64,000 bases of DNA from contig OX326960.1 in NCBI GenBank assembly GCA_946800325.1, positions 39,563,842-39,627,841 of the forward strand. Direction: 5' to 3'. The DNA comes from Luzula sylvatica. Lineage: Eukaryota; Streptophyta; Magnoliopsida; Poales; Juncaceae. Under the pieces are notes generated by a model, which saw nothing but the letters and a program-made list of their open reading frames with translations, did not search any database and was not told the origin of the DNA. The position numbers and the translations under genes are program-made. This document shows positions 40,185 through 50,809 of the stretch, one piece after another; position 1 is the stretch's first letter, and the number at the start of each line of letters is the position of its first letter.

Positions 40185-40545
40185 TGGTTTTTAAATCCCG
40201 CCGGTACCGAATTTTAAAATTCTGGTGCACTAATGACCTTAAAAACCATGTGTGTCAGCTTTTCCAGTATTATACTAATACTACCGGATTTTAAAAATAT
40301 GTCATGTTATTTAGCACTAAATACCGGACTTTAAAAATCCGCCGTGTTATTTAGCACTAATTACCTGGTTTTATAAACTCGTAAAAATAATTAACACTAA
40401 CCTGCGAGTTTTAAAAACCAGCCGGTTTAACTGTTAATTAAAGAAAATGTATACAATTAAACTTAATTAACAGTGGCAGACGGGATTTAAAAACTCGGTT
40501 CAGAAAAAACCAAATTAAGAAATCGGATTTTAAAAACCAGCCCAC
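40185..40545. repeat. Palindrome array, left arm of Mutator-like element
   Basis: About eight degenerate palindromes with a TTTTAAAA-type centre and CCGG/CCCG-like shoulders, for example GTACCGAATTTTAAAATTC, ACCGGACTTTAAAAATCCG and GCGAGTTTTAAAAACC, spaced about 35-60 bp apart. Confidence 0.75.
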
Positions 40546-41409
40546 TAAAAGACAAAAAAAAAGTACCACCTAGTGACAGCGAGAAAGTGATATGTGCATT
40601 AAAGAAAGTGAGGTATAATCCTCCTATTAGTGTGAGGTGCGAATCACGATAAAAACCTTTCCCTCTTCTGCTATATATGATTAATGATTATCCGTTTACT
40701 TTTTTGTTGTCATATAATAAGTTAATAACATAAAGAACCATTATTTAGTTCATCATTTCCAAAAAAATAGTAGGCCACATCATACTCAACTTAATAGGTT
40801 TTTCTAATAGCAAGATTTGATTCCATTTAAAAAAGAAACTAAAACTTTGATGAATTAATATGCATAAATCCAAAAGAAATTAGAAGATTTCTCAAAAAGA
40901 AAAGAAATTAGAAGAATGAATATTCTTACATGTGGTAATTTTTTCATGATATGTTAGTATGACCATCTTAATTAAGCTAGCTACCACTTGCAATTTTATG
41001 ATTTCAAAAGTATGCTATTTTTTATTTAAAATAATTTGTACAAGCTTAAAATAGAATATATTTATTTAATATGAATGATTTCATTTTTGATTGGGCAGAG
41101 TAAGGTCAAAATCATATCACATTTTATTTATATATTTTTTTTTTTCTGTTTGAGACTTGGGAGTTGGAACATGTTGCGATTTGAGAAGATATTTATTTCA
41201 TTTTCAAAAAAGGACATCATCATCGTGAAACCCAAAATAAACATTACGTTACCCTCAATCTTCCTTAAAGTTTATATTAATAATAATAACAGTTTGTGTT
41301 GAATAGAATTTAATGAAATCGTTTCACATACACCAAAGATCTAATTACCCTCAATCTCGTTTAAATTATTTAGAATTTAAAAAAAAATCATATATTTTTG
41401 TCTTTTAGC

Positions 41410-41765
41410 GGGCTGGTTTTTAAAACCCGGTTTGCTATTTTGGCTTTTTCTCCGGCTTGTTTTAAAATCTCGTTTTTTTGTTAATTAAGCTCACCTCTAA
41501 CTGTGTTTAATCAACCTGTTAAACATACGGATTTTTGAAATCCGGTAATTAGATATTTTAATCCGGCGGGATTTTAAAATCCGGTAGTTAGTGATATTAA
41601 CCCGACGGGATTTTGAAACCCGGTGTTTAGTCCTAATTAACAGTCCGAGATTTTAAAATCCGGTACTTTTTCTTTGTTCTTGTCAAACCTGACATTTCAG
41701 GTAATTTGTGCCAATTAACAGGGCGGGGTTTTAAAACCCGGTACAAACGGGATTTTAAAACCAAT
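41410..41765. repeat. Palindrome array, right arm of Mutator-like element
   Basis: Better preserved partner of the left array: GGCGGGATTTTAAAATCCGG near 41565, CCGAGATTTTAAAATCCGG near 41645, GGCGGGGTTTTAAAACCCGG near 41723, plus diverged copies. Spacing is about 40-75 bp. Confidence 0.78.
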
Positions 41766-41848
41766 TCCAAGTTATTTTTGAAATTTTCTAGAAAAAAAAA
41801 TTAATTTTTGAATTTTTATTCTAAAAAGGACTACATGCGAAATGCTCC

Positions 41849-41923
41849 TTAAATCAATCTTATTTGGAACTGAATCGGTATCCTGGTTTTAGGAAATGCA
41901 GAAATGAAATCCAGCTCCATCAT
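41849..41923 (+). repeat. 75-bp repeat unit, right of Mutator-like element
   Basis: Second copy of the unit at 40015; its first nine bases are also the right target duplication of the inserted element. It abuts the pyrimidine-rich start region of the TFIIE-alpha gene. Confidence 0.78.
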
Positions 41924-41929
41924 TTAAAC

Positions 41930-41962
41930 CTTTCCTTTTTCATTCTCTCTCTTTCCTCACGA
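41930..41962 (+). promoter_or_regulatory. Pyrimidine patch, probable TFIIE-alpha start region
   Basis: CCTTTCC and TTCATTCTCTCTCTTTCC form a Y-patch of the kind found at plant TATA-less core promoters, about 500 bp upstream of the ATG. A 5' UTR intron is plausible: AAG|GTAGAG near 42043 as donor and TTGATTTCAG at about 42420 as acceptor. That would place only a short leader before the ATG at 42467. Confidence 0.4.
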
Positions 41963-42466
41963 TTCGCTGCTTGCCTCTTCTCCTTGTTGAAATCGCCCTT
42001 GGAAAACCCGTTCTTCTTCTACTCACCGGTAACCTCAACCAAGGTAGAGAGATAAGTGGTTTTAGGGTTCCTGTTTAGTTAAGTGAAAAGGTCATCTTCT
42101 TTTTGTATTCGAATCGCCTTCTCGCTCAGTTGAGATTCCTTTGATTTTACTTCTTCTTCTTTTTGAAAAGTTTAGAGGCGCAGCATCTAGGGTTTGCTTA
42201 GGTAGTAACAGGTTATTTTAGGTTAGATGGGCCAACAGAAATTATAGATGTTTTGGGGCCTTGTTGTGTATAGTTGGAATATTTTAGTAATTAGCCTACA
42301 GGAATAAGATTGTTACTAGAAATTAGGGTGTAAATCAGACAATTTTAATTTTGTTTGATTTAAGCAAATCCCAATTTGGGCGAGCTTGAGAGCAAATTTG
42401 ATTCTTCAATTTTGATTTCAGTCTTGGAGGCTTGTCTCGACAAATCCGTAGCTTACTCTATCCACG

Positions 42467-44462
42467 ATGAGTGTGGAGCCTTTCAACAGGTAAAGAACTC
42501 AACTGAAGTCTCAATTTCAGCTTGCATAACTTAGATTAAATTTTTGTATATGATTCCTAGATTGGTGAAGCTCGTCGCGAGAGCATTCTACGATGACATC
42601 ACCATGAAGGGAGATAGCCAACCGAAAACAGGAAGAGGCGACAATCGAGGCATGGCCGTTGTAGTCCTCGACGCTCTCACAAGGTTTCCAAAATCCCCAA
42701 ATTCAATTTCTCATACCAAAAAAAAAAATCTTTATTTTACTAGATCATTTCCTTTAACACAGGCGTCAATGGGTTCGAGAAGAAGATTTGGCCAAGTCCC
42801 TAAAACTTCACTCGAAACAACTCAGAAGAATCCTTCGATTCTTCGAGGAAGAGAAACTCATCACAAGAGACCATCGCAAAGAGGTATCTTTAAAATTCAA
42901 ACTAAAACTCTAATCATATAAACTAATTAATTTGGATTTTAAATTTGTGGGCGTACAGTCAGCAAAAGGTTCGAAAGTATTCGTCGCTGCGGTAGCAGCG
43001 GTAAATGGCGGCGATGGTCATAAAGATGGAGATGAGAAGCTGAAAATGCACACTCATTCCTATTGTTGTTTGGATTATGCACAGGTATTTATTTTTCTAA
43101 AATTTATCATTTCATAATTTTCGAATTTCAAATAATTTACAAAAAATTTAAACAGATTTTCGACGTCGTGCGGTATCGATTGCACAAAATGAAGAAGAAA
43201 TTAAAAGACGAGCTTGATAGCAGAAACACAATCCAGATGTACATTTGCCCTAATTGCAACAGAAAGTAAATCCATTCTTCAATTCTAATATTTTATCGGA
43301 CCTTTACGTAAAATTGCCTCTAATTTATTTCTTTTTCTAGATACTCGGCTTTTGACGCAATGAGCCTGATAAGCTTCACAGACGAATATTTCCACTGCGA
43401 GAATTGCAACGGAGAGCTCGTAGCCGAAAGCGACAAACTTGCCGCCGAAGAAATGGGCGATGGCGATGATAACGCGCGTAAACGCCGTCGAGAAAAACTC
43501 AAAGTCTTGCTCCAAAAAATCGACGTAATTATTTATTAATTTATGAATTTATTACAATCTCTCTTTTAACGATAAATTTATATATACAGGAGCACTTAAA
43601 GCCATTGGTAATACAACTCGGGAGAGTGAAGGATTTGCCGGTACCGGATTTCGGTACGCTTGCAGCATGGGAAGCACGAGTGAGCATAGCTGCTCGTGCA
43701 GAGGATCCCAACGATGCGAACAAAAACGGGAATCAAGTTCCCGGTTATGGCGGGACCCCAATGCCGTTTCTTGGAGAAACGCGGGTCGAAGTCGCATTAT
43801 CGGGTATGGGTGCGAAACTGGAGGATTCGCAAACGGAGTCGAAAGTGCCGGAACAGAAGGTTTTGCCACCTTGGATGATTAAAAATGGAATGGTTTTGAC
43901 TAAAGAACAAAGAGGCGAAACTAGTGGTTATGATTCTAAATCTAATGAAGTTGAAGACGAGAAACAAAATTTCGACTCGAAAGACTCGAAGGACTCGAAA
44001 GAAGATGAAGAGAAACGTTTACAGGTTTGTTTATTTTTTATTTTTTGTAATTTCTCCTTTGTTTTTTAAATTGTTTTTAAATATTAATTTTTTTTTAGGA
44101 TGAGTATGTGAAGCAATACTATGCGGCGTTGGCGAGGGCGCAAGAAGAGGCGGCGATTAAAATCGAGCAACAACAAATAGACGAGAATTTGTTTGGGTCT
44201 CCGGAAACTTCAACGGAGAGACAAGTTGGAATGAAAGCGAAAAGAGAAGAGGAGGACGATGGTATAGAATGGGAGGAAGATACGAATGGTATGTTTAAAC
44301 GGTTATTTACTTTTATACCCTTGAATAAATTTTGTATTTTTTTTGTAACGTCGTGTAGATAATGCGGGGAGTTCGTATAAGTTGACCGCGGATTTGAACA
44401 TGGAGGCGAAGGAATCTGAAGAGGATGCGGATGATGATGATATTGATTGGGAGGAGGGGTAA
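42467..44462 (+). CDS. TFIIE large subunit (TFIIE-alpha)
   Basis: Nine coding exons: 42467-42489, 42561-42683, 42773-42893, 42959-43084, 43156-43265, 43341-43524, 43590-44024, 44099-44288 and 44359-44462. All introns are GT-AG; the product is 471 aa, normal for plants. TFIIE-alpha recruits and stimulates TFIIH at RNA polymerase II promoters, in the nucleus. Domains: an N-terminal winged helix (RLVKLVARAFYDD through RQWVREEDLAKSLKLHSKQL and LRFFEEEKLITRDHRKE), a zinc ribbon (CPNC and, 25 residues on, CENC), then a helical region KLKVLLQKIDEHLKPLV, a GYGGTPMPFLGE motif, a Ser/Asp/Lys-rich linker and an acidic tail (EEDADDDDIDWEEG). The first exon is only 23 nt, chosen because ATG AGT GTG GAG CCT TTC splices in frame into NRLVKLV. 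A decayed fragment of exons 8-9 occurs at 62018-62100. Confidence 0.95.
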
Positions 44463-45122
44463 TGAATGAATTAATTAATTTGTTGAGGTTGTTTTGTTGT
44501 TAGATTATTGTGTTTTGTCTATCTTTCAATAATAACTTATGGGAAGCTTGATTTTTTAAATATAATAATAATATAAGTGTCCTGTTTAAGCTTTTGGACT
44601 TGGAAGATTTTGTGTATGAATTATCCTTGATTATATAGTTAGAACTGGAATTTGTTGTTTGCTCTGCTTTTTTGTAGAGGTGGTATTTGACTTATTTATT
44701 TATATATTTGGACGAGACTATGGACAATCATAGCACACATAACACCCTAAAACATTAACGGCCTCGCAAAACATCTGATAAGGCCCGGATTGAGCCGAGC
44801 TACTCCAAAAATATTGTCACAAGACTGATCAAATTTATTAGAATAGTTGTTTTGCCATTTTAGTTAGCTAAACAAGATATTTTTTTAATTCTGAAAATAA
44901 GAAGAAAAAAATTGCTTCGTCGTCTCAACTTATACGCGCATATTCTGGGACGAAAATACTTGTCATTACATGATCTAAAATATACAAATTTTTTTTTAAC
45001 TTTTTGTGTTTTCTTATTTTCAGATTAGTTAAAGAATTGGAAAAAAAAAATACCATGTTTCGCAAATTAAGATGGCGAAATAATTTTATTTACTTGATTT
45101 TGTAAATACATTAAAATCGAGG

Positions 45123-45186
<64 letters not shown>

Positions 45187-45584
45187 AAAATTCGGTCTCT
45201 ATGTATATATTATTTTACTTGATTAATCTGATGGTGAATTTCTACTTAATCTTGTGTCTCATAAGATCAAAACTTAATTTTTTTTTTCAAACCTCTCCGG
45301 TCTTAAGAATGTATATGATGATATTGGAGGACAAGTACGATGTTTTCTAATATAATATTCATAAATAGGGATTATAAATGAATAAATATATTACAATTAA
45401 GTACGATTTTGCAAGTACAATATTAAACTTAATCTTGTGTCGTAGTGTTTCTCAAATTCAGAAACTTAAATAACAGATTTAGATCAGCAAGCCTCTGGGT
45501 CATAAATTATAATTTTAAATATATTACAACTTAATGAATAAATATTTCGTGATTTACAATTAAGTCGCGAAGTGTCATGCGCTA
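44463..45584. other. 3' flank of TFIIE-alpha and AT-rich intergenic
   Basis: A polyadenylation-like CAATAATAA word at 44527 lies in the probable 3' UTR. Beyond about 44650 I see no gene. Confidence 0.5.
45124..45180. repeat. (TA)n microsatellite
   Basis: Uninterrupted TA tract of about 57 bp followed by a run of A. Unlike the TA tracts near 57 kb, no MITE adjoins it. Confidence 0.95.
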
Positions 45585-45875
45585 TTCATGTCTTTAGAGT
45601 TTAGAGCTGAATACACATTTCATGAATAAAAAGTAAACAGTAATAAAATCATTCATTTGGAATTAAAATTCATCTAACTGGTGTGACTGCAAACAAAATC
45701 CACCATAAATTCATGCTATGAAAATTATAACTTATTTAAGATGTTATATGGGTAAGTAACTAATAGCCAAAAAGAAGTGCCAAATTTTAGATGTTTTTCA
45801 TTTATTATTTTTCTTTATCAGTTATAAAATAAGAAATTGGAGAAAATTAAACATTTATTATTTGCATAAATCGCT
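45585..45875 (+). repeat. Dispersed repeat, copy 1 (partner at 61161)
   Basis: About 290 bp similar in the same orientation to 61161-61435. Shared words include CATTCATGTCTTT, ATCATTCATTTGGAA, ATTTAAGATGTTAT.TGGGTAA, AAATTTTAGATGT and AAGAAATTGGAGAAAATTAA. No coding potential. The class is unknown. Confidence 0.65.
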
Positions 45876-46081
45876 TAGCGAATAGCATTGGATACTATAG
45901 ATTGTTTTTCTTGTTTGGTTATTGGGTATTTGTTGTGACCGTTTCCTATTTCTTTCTAATTGATATTGTATTCGATCGACATCTTGTTGAAGATGATCAA
46001 GAATAACTTCAGTAGAGTTGGCACACGAACGGGGCAGCTCAAAGGTTTTTCAAGGCTCACGAAAAATCTCCTTTTATTATA

Positions 46082-46110
46082 CTAGGAAATAGCCCGCGCT
46101 TCGCTGTGGG
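46082..46110 (-). mobile_element. Probable Helitron 3' terminus
   Basis: On the minus strand the sequence reads CCCACAGCGAAGCGCGGG (a GC-rich hairpin), then 11 nt further ends in CTAG, followed by T. This is the layout of plant Helitron ends (hairpin 10-12 nt before CTRR, insertion between A and T). The element would extend rightwards, with its 5' TC end on the right. I could not identify that end, so the extent is unknown; the LTR element at 48366 could be an insertion within it. Confidence 0.6.
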
Positions 46111-46879
46111 TTTTAAGATTTATATTTTTCATATTTACTGAAGTTCTTGTTTGTCTTTTTGATAATCAAAACTGAAATGAATATAACCAAGTGATATTAT
46201 TTCAAGTAGATAAAAAGGAGAAAAAATTACATAAAAAATAAATATCTATCCAACATTACCATCATTAATAGTTTACAAATCAAGATATCACAACAAACAC
46301 AAAAACCCAACACAAACCATCATATATCCAACATATTCCAGTCCATGCAGGCGTGCTTGTTTCGTTCATGTCAATGTTATCCTAAATAGAAAAATAATAC
46401 AAATCGGTGGTTGTATACACAAATTTTTTAGCTCGAACCAGTTGAGTTGGGGCGGTTCACTATATCTATTTATAAGCGTGCCACAGTTAAAATCGTAATT
46501 AGGCCCGTTTTGAGGTTGTTGCTGCTGCGCGATCACATTGTACATGTTTTGTATTAATTTGGTAAATTAACTCTCGTCACTAATTAGTAGGTATAAAAAT
46601 AATTAAAATGAAGATGAATTAATGAAAAAATAGGAAAATTAAACTAAATTAAAAAATAAGTTAATGATTTGAAAAGATAAAACCGAGTATAAAAATCAAT
46701 TCTTCCAAACTATAAGGACCGATTGACGAAATTACCACATAACTTGTATAAAAATGAAAAAATCACCTAAAAATGCCCTTTATTCAACCATACATTTTAA
46801 AGTAACCTGATATTAAATATCCGTACTTAGGAGTTAGGCCCTTAACTAACCGAGCAAGATGAATAACCTGAAATCTCCA

Positions 46880-47040
46880 TAATGCACCCCTGAAATTTAG
46901 TACAAATCACAAATCACAAATCAACCCTCAAAACAAAAACAAAAAAGAGCAAGAAGCTTAACCCTAATTACTAAACTAAAAACCATAGTTAAACCTGAAA
47001 ACCCGAAATACTACTTAAGATTAAATTCTAGAAAGATTAA
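46880..47040 (+). repeat. Internal direct repeat, copy 1
   Basis: Similar to 47366-47530 (offset about 480 bp): GCACCCCTGAAAT, ACAAATCA..CCCT/ACAAACCAGTCCT, AACCCTAATTACTAAAC/AACCCCAATTACTAACC, GAAATACTACTTAA/GAATACTACTTAA. Non-coding; possibly inside a Helitron. Confidence 0.55.
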
Positions 47041-47365
47041 TCAAGCAAGAAATGAACTAAAATAGCAGAGTATAAAAATCTGACCTGATAATTGACGCTG
47101 CAATCAATCATTAGTTTCTTTTTCAATCTAAAATAATTATTCCTAATTTGTTTTTATACTTTTAAATTCATAACAGAAACTTCTAATATTATATCACACA
47201 ATAATTAAAATATCGTAAATACCCTCGTGATTATAACGAAACATTTTGTCCAGTAAGAGACTCCGTGAGCCACAACCCACTCGTTCTTTATGAAATAATG
47301 AAAGTTGAATTCGTCACTTTAATAAATGGTCGACATAATTGCTTTAAAGAGGTGCACTAATTTCT

Positions 47366-47530
47366 GGAAGAATTATTGCTGCACCCCTGAAATTATCACA
47401 AATTACAAACCAGTCCTTAAAACAAAACAAAATGAACTAAGCAAGATGTCTAACCCCAATTACTAACCATAAAGCATAATGAAACCTTAACAACCTGAAT
47501 ACTACTTAAATAGCACAATCTAAATGGACA
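47366..47530 (+). repeat. Internal direct repeat, copy 2
   Basis: Diverged second copy of 46880-47040, as listed there. Confidence 0.55.
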
Positions 47531-47856
47531 TTCTGATAAATCAGTTAAATATACATTCTGATCCAAGTATTTTTATTTATAACGCAAGTTGAACATGATA
47601 AGTAAGAGTTTGCTGAGATTCCAATTGAGATGAAAATCAACATCAAATCGATCAACAAAGAATCTCACCACCAACAAACCGACCATAACTTCTAATCTTA
47701 CAAAAATCAACATCAAATGAAAACTATGACAAATTATCACCTGATCGATCTGATTTACTTGTGCAATCTTACAAATTTCAAAGCTCGCAAATTTCGATTC
47801 ATCGTCATTAAACCCTAGCTCAAGTCGGAAGCTTCATCTCTCCGAGAGGGTAGCCT

Positions 47857-47895
47857 TCACTTTCCCTTCCTCTTCTTATTACCGGATCGAGCCAT
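47857..47895 (-). pseudogene. Possible captured first exon (MARSGNKKRKGK)
   Basis: On the minus strand an ATG at 47895 opens MARSGNKKRKGK, then a stop. The last codons read GGGAAAGTGAAGG, where AAA|GTGAAG could be a splice donor. The preceding 80 bp look like a plant 5' leader (C/T-rich, less AT-rich than the surroundings). The basic lysine/arginine run resembles starts of nucleolar proteins, but I cannot name a gene, and no following exon is visible. Gene capture by the suspected Helitron would explain it. Confidence 0.3.
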
Positions 47896-48365
47896 CCAAA
47901 AGCCTCGAATGGGAGTATAGCAGACGAGAGACAAAGAGGGGAAATAGATAAAGCTAGGCGTCACGCTATGTTTTGCTCGCTCTGTTTGGTTTTCACTTCG
48001 AATTTCGATTTTTCTTCCTGGAATTTTAGATTCACAAACAAGATTATTTAAATTATTTGAGAAGAAATTGAATATGAAATATAAAGTAAGTGAAATTAGT
48101 ATATAATGAATACCTCGACTACCGGGAGCCTACCAATCTGATTTACTCCAATTGTACCAAATTATAAAAAGAGAAAAATTAATTTGAAGTATTATTGGAA
48201 ATTTTAATTTTTGCAAGCGCAAGAAGTATAAAATTATCAAATTACAAAACCTTTAGGCTTGATTCGTCAGCCTCGTTCGACTTCGAGCGTTGGCGGTGAC
48301 ATTAGTCATTTTACTCATTTCTTAATCTGCATAATAACAAATTAGCACAAATTCCGAGTGTAATT

Positions 48366-48702
48366 TGTAAGGATTCGACCTCGAATCCTTACTCAAACAA
48401 CCTCGAAATTGAAGGAATTAGATAAAAGATACAAATTCAATCAACGAATTCGAATTCGACTCGTTCGATTAAACCTTACTAGATCGAGTAAATCCTCTCT
48501 CTAGTTCTTACACAAAACGTTATTACAAAACATCAAGATTATATATCTAATTCTCTCTCCTCTCCCTATTTATAATACCACAAAACAATAAATGAAAATA
48601 CTAGCTACACCCGGTGCACCAAGCACGTCGTGAACCGAAAGATAATTTGCAAATAAATCCCTATATTATTCTTAATAACCCATATAACCTCGGGACATGA
48701 CA
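48366..48702 (-). repeat. 3' LTR of the non-autonomous retrotransposon
   Basis: 337 bp. On the minus strand it begins TGTCATGTCCCGAGG and ends GAATCCTTACA. A TATAAATA box in minus sense lies at 48567-48574. Four single-base differences from the other LTR. Confidence 0.95.
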
Positions 48703-48737
48703 ATACCGCCTCCTTTAAAGATCCTTGTCCTCAAGGA

Positions 48738-49754
48738 TCAAACATGCGAATATATATTAGGTTTTGGCGGTGGCCTTTTCAATATAACACGAATCACCAC
48801 CGAAGATATCGCATCGTACCGTATATTCGGCTTTGGTGGTGGCCTTTTCAACCCAACACGAATCACCGCCTTTGAACATTCCACACCGTACCTTATATTC
48901 AATTTCGGATGCGGCCTTTTTACTTCATCATCGAGCTTCCCTTCGAGTCGTGTTTCTAATGGAGATAACCGCCTTCCTCGAAATGCGCACAATCCTCTCA
49001 AATCTTCATTCACGCTTTCTCGAGAAGTATCCCACTTGAAATGCAAATACGGATCCACATACGTTTTACCTACTAATCGCATCGTACCCGAATCCACTTC
49101 GATCACGTCCGAATCAAATTCAATCTCAACCGAATCCGCTTTAATCACGCCCGAATCCTCTTCGATCGCGTCCGAATCCGCTTCGATCACGTCCGAATCC
49201 GCTTCGAGCACGTCCGAATCCGCTTCGAACACGCCCGAATCCTCTTCGATCACGCCCGAGTCCGCTTCGATCACGCCCGAATCCGCTTCGATCACGTCCG
49301 AATCCGCTTCGATCACGCCCGAATTCGCTTCGAGCACGTCCGAATCCGCTTCGATCACGCCCGAATCCTCTTCATTTGCATTGCAATTCGACTTATCATC
49401 GATACTTCTAACTTCACTAGAAAATTGAGTAGAATTCAATATTTGATCAATTTTCTTTATGATTTCGTTAAAAATCTTGTTCCTCTCCTCAATTTCTTTC
49501 TCTCGATTATACTTCGCAATAGATTGTCTCTCCTCCCAAGATAATGTATACAATGCATTACTCACATTACACCGAGAGAAATTACGATTATACAAAACCT
49601 TTTGATCACACCATTCATTGCAATAATGAGCCGCATTTTCTTTTTCGCACCAATACCAACTTTTTCCCTCATAGATTCCTTCTCCCAATTTAATTAATCG
49701 ATGCGATGATTCGGGATACACAATATCCCACAAATATACTATTTTATTACTCAT
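48738..49754 (-). CDS. Unrecognised 338-aa protein of LTR retrotransposon
   Basis: The single long frame of the element, read from ATG at 49754. I do not recognise the family. Residues 1-65 form a compact domain rich in W, Y and C (YLWDIVYPES, WYWCEKENAAHYCNEWCD; cysteines at 36, 45, 49 and 62, with His 43), which might bind metal. Residues 73-106 are charged and probably helical or coiled coil (EERQSIAKYNREKEIEERNK). Residues 130-222 are about 13 tandem 7-residue repeats of consensus DSGVIEA/DSDVIEA, encoded by a 21-nt repeat. The C-terminal third has three copies of KRPPPKPNIRYD-like units of about 25 residues. The charge pattern (acidic middle, basic proline-rich end) could suit a nucleic-acid-binding or structural role, but no gag CCHC knuckle is visible. 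The reverse strand is also open because of the repeats; the element's PBS/PPT polarity favours this strand. Confidence 0.7.
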   Translation of the reverse strand: MSNKIVYLWDIVYPESSHRLIKLGEGIYEGKSWYWCEKENAAHYCNEWCDQKVLYNRNFSRCNVSNALYTLSWEERQSIAKYNREKEIEERNKIFNEIIKKIDQILNSTQFSSEVRSIDDKSNCNANEEDSGVIEADSDVLEANSGVIEADSDVIEADSGVIEADSGVIEEDSGVFEADSDVLEADSDVIEADSDAIEEDSGVIKADSVEIEFDSDVIEVDSGTMRLVGKTYVDPYLHFKWDTSRESVNEDLRGLCAFRGRRLSPLETRLEGKLDDEVKRPHPKLNIRYGVECSKAVIRVGLKRPPPKPNIRYDAISSVVIRVILKRPPPKPNIYSHV

Positions 49755-50795
49755 CGTATCGGCTCAAAACTCTTCAACAACCCGCAGACCCGTTAAGAAA
49801 CAAATCAGACCCGTTAACAATTCTGGATTCTTAACAGAATTCGAATCTGAATTTTGACTTTTCAATTCCAGCTTCTTAACAGAATCAGTAACTGGCTGCA
49901 GCCCTTCTTTTCTGGATTTTGAGCAGAGTCGAGAATTTTTTTCCCAGTTTCCTTATCACGATTCCTGCAAAAACCGGTATAGATAATCCGGAACTTCAAA
50001 CCCACCCTTGATCAAGCACAACCCGAATCCAATACTCAATTCGGATCTTCTCCTTGCGATTGCGACCCGATTTCCTTCTTGAGATCAGCGACCAGGTTTC
50101 CTTCTTGCGATCAGCGAACAGGTGCGACGAGGTCGCCGGAGTTGATGCTACGAGTTTGCTGTGAGATCTCGACAATGTCTGCAAGTTCTAGAGGTCGCGA
50201 GGGTTCTTCTAGGCGATTCTTGAGGGTTTCTTGCGATTCTTGGCTGACTTTGTCGTTGTGCGAGGCGAGAGAGGCGGACGAGGCCCAGATCAGCTTCTTG
50301 GACTTGTGATTTCTTGCGATTCTTGACTGATCTTGCTTTTCTTGACGATTTTGCTCGAATTCTGTATCGACTGCTGCAGTTTTGCGAAGATTGGCTTGGC
50401 TCGAATCGAGAAGATGCAACAGGATTTGAAAATCTGAAGATGCAGCTGGATTTGAGGTAGGATGAACTGAGGTGAAAATCGTCACTGGCGGAGATCGAAT
50501 TGGAGGGAAAAATCTGACGGAGATCGAATCTGACAGGGATTATGTGATTCTTCGTTGATTTGAGGGAAAATCTGACTCGATCTTCTTCAAAAAAGACGCG
50601 ATCTCAGGTTGAACTCGTCAATTTCAAGGATTTGTGACTTGACAGGTGGAATTTGTGCTTGATTGAGACTCGATCTCGGAAAGGCAGGAGCATATGCGGC
50701 AATAGTCGGGACTGATCTGAATCGAGTCTGGTGGTGAATCTGGTGGCGAATCGATCTCGATGAGATACGCGTAGTGATGGTCGGAGATTCGTATC
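49755..50795 (-). other. Leader between primer site and ORF of the retrotransposon
   Basis: About 1.04 kb of non-repetitive sequence, GC-richer than the flanks, downstream of the 5' LTR in element sense. Several open frames of 60-125 codons overlap on both strands without recognisable motifs. Most likely an untranslated leader that includes packaging signals; not annotated as a gene. Confidence 0.5.
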
Positions 50796-50807
50796 GCTCT
50801 GATACCA
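50796..50807 (-). other. Primer-binding site (tRNA-iMet)
   Basis: Minus-strand TGGTATCAGAGC, two bases from the LTR end at 50810. It is the standard complement of the initiator methionine tRNA 3' end used by many plant LTR elements, and it fixes the element polarity. Confidence 0.92.
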
Positions 50808-50809
50808 AA

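Larger units (their letters stand above)
40099..41848. mobile_element. Non-autonomous Mutator-like element with palindrome arrays
   Basis: A 1750-bp element. Its left end GGAGCATTTCTGCATGT is the inverse of its right end ACATGCGAAATGCTCC, and similarity between the arms continues, diverged, for about 80 bp. It is flanked by perfect 9-bp direct repeats TTAAATCAA at 40090-40098 and 41849-41857; 9-bp duplications are diagnostic of the Mutator superfamily. There is no transposase; the centre (40560-41400) is non-coding, and the open frame at 41075-41302 has no recognisable motif. Both arms are loaded with palindromes of the type CCGGATTTTAAAATCCGG. A second copy of its right terminus occurs at 60717-60839. 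It ends about 620 bp upstream of the TFIIE-alpha start codon. Confidence 0.85.

Noticed and set aside
45124..45180. MITE insertion at this TA tract, by analogy with the 57-kb pair
   Set aside because: No inverted termini adjoin the tract on either side.
48697..49428. Plus-strand 243-codon frame with SESAS repeats
   Set aside because: It is the antisense of the retrotransposon ORF, open only because of the 21-nt repeat; primer site and polypurine tract place the element on the minus strand.
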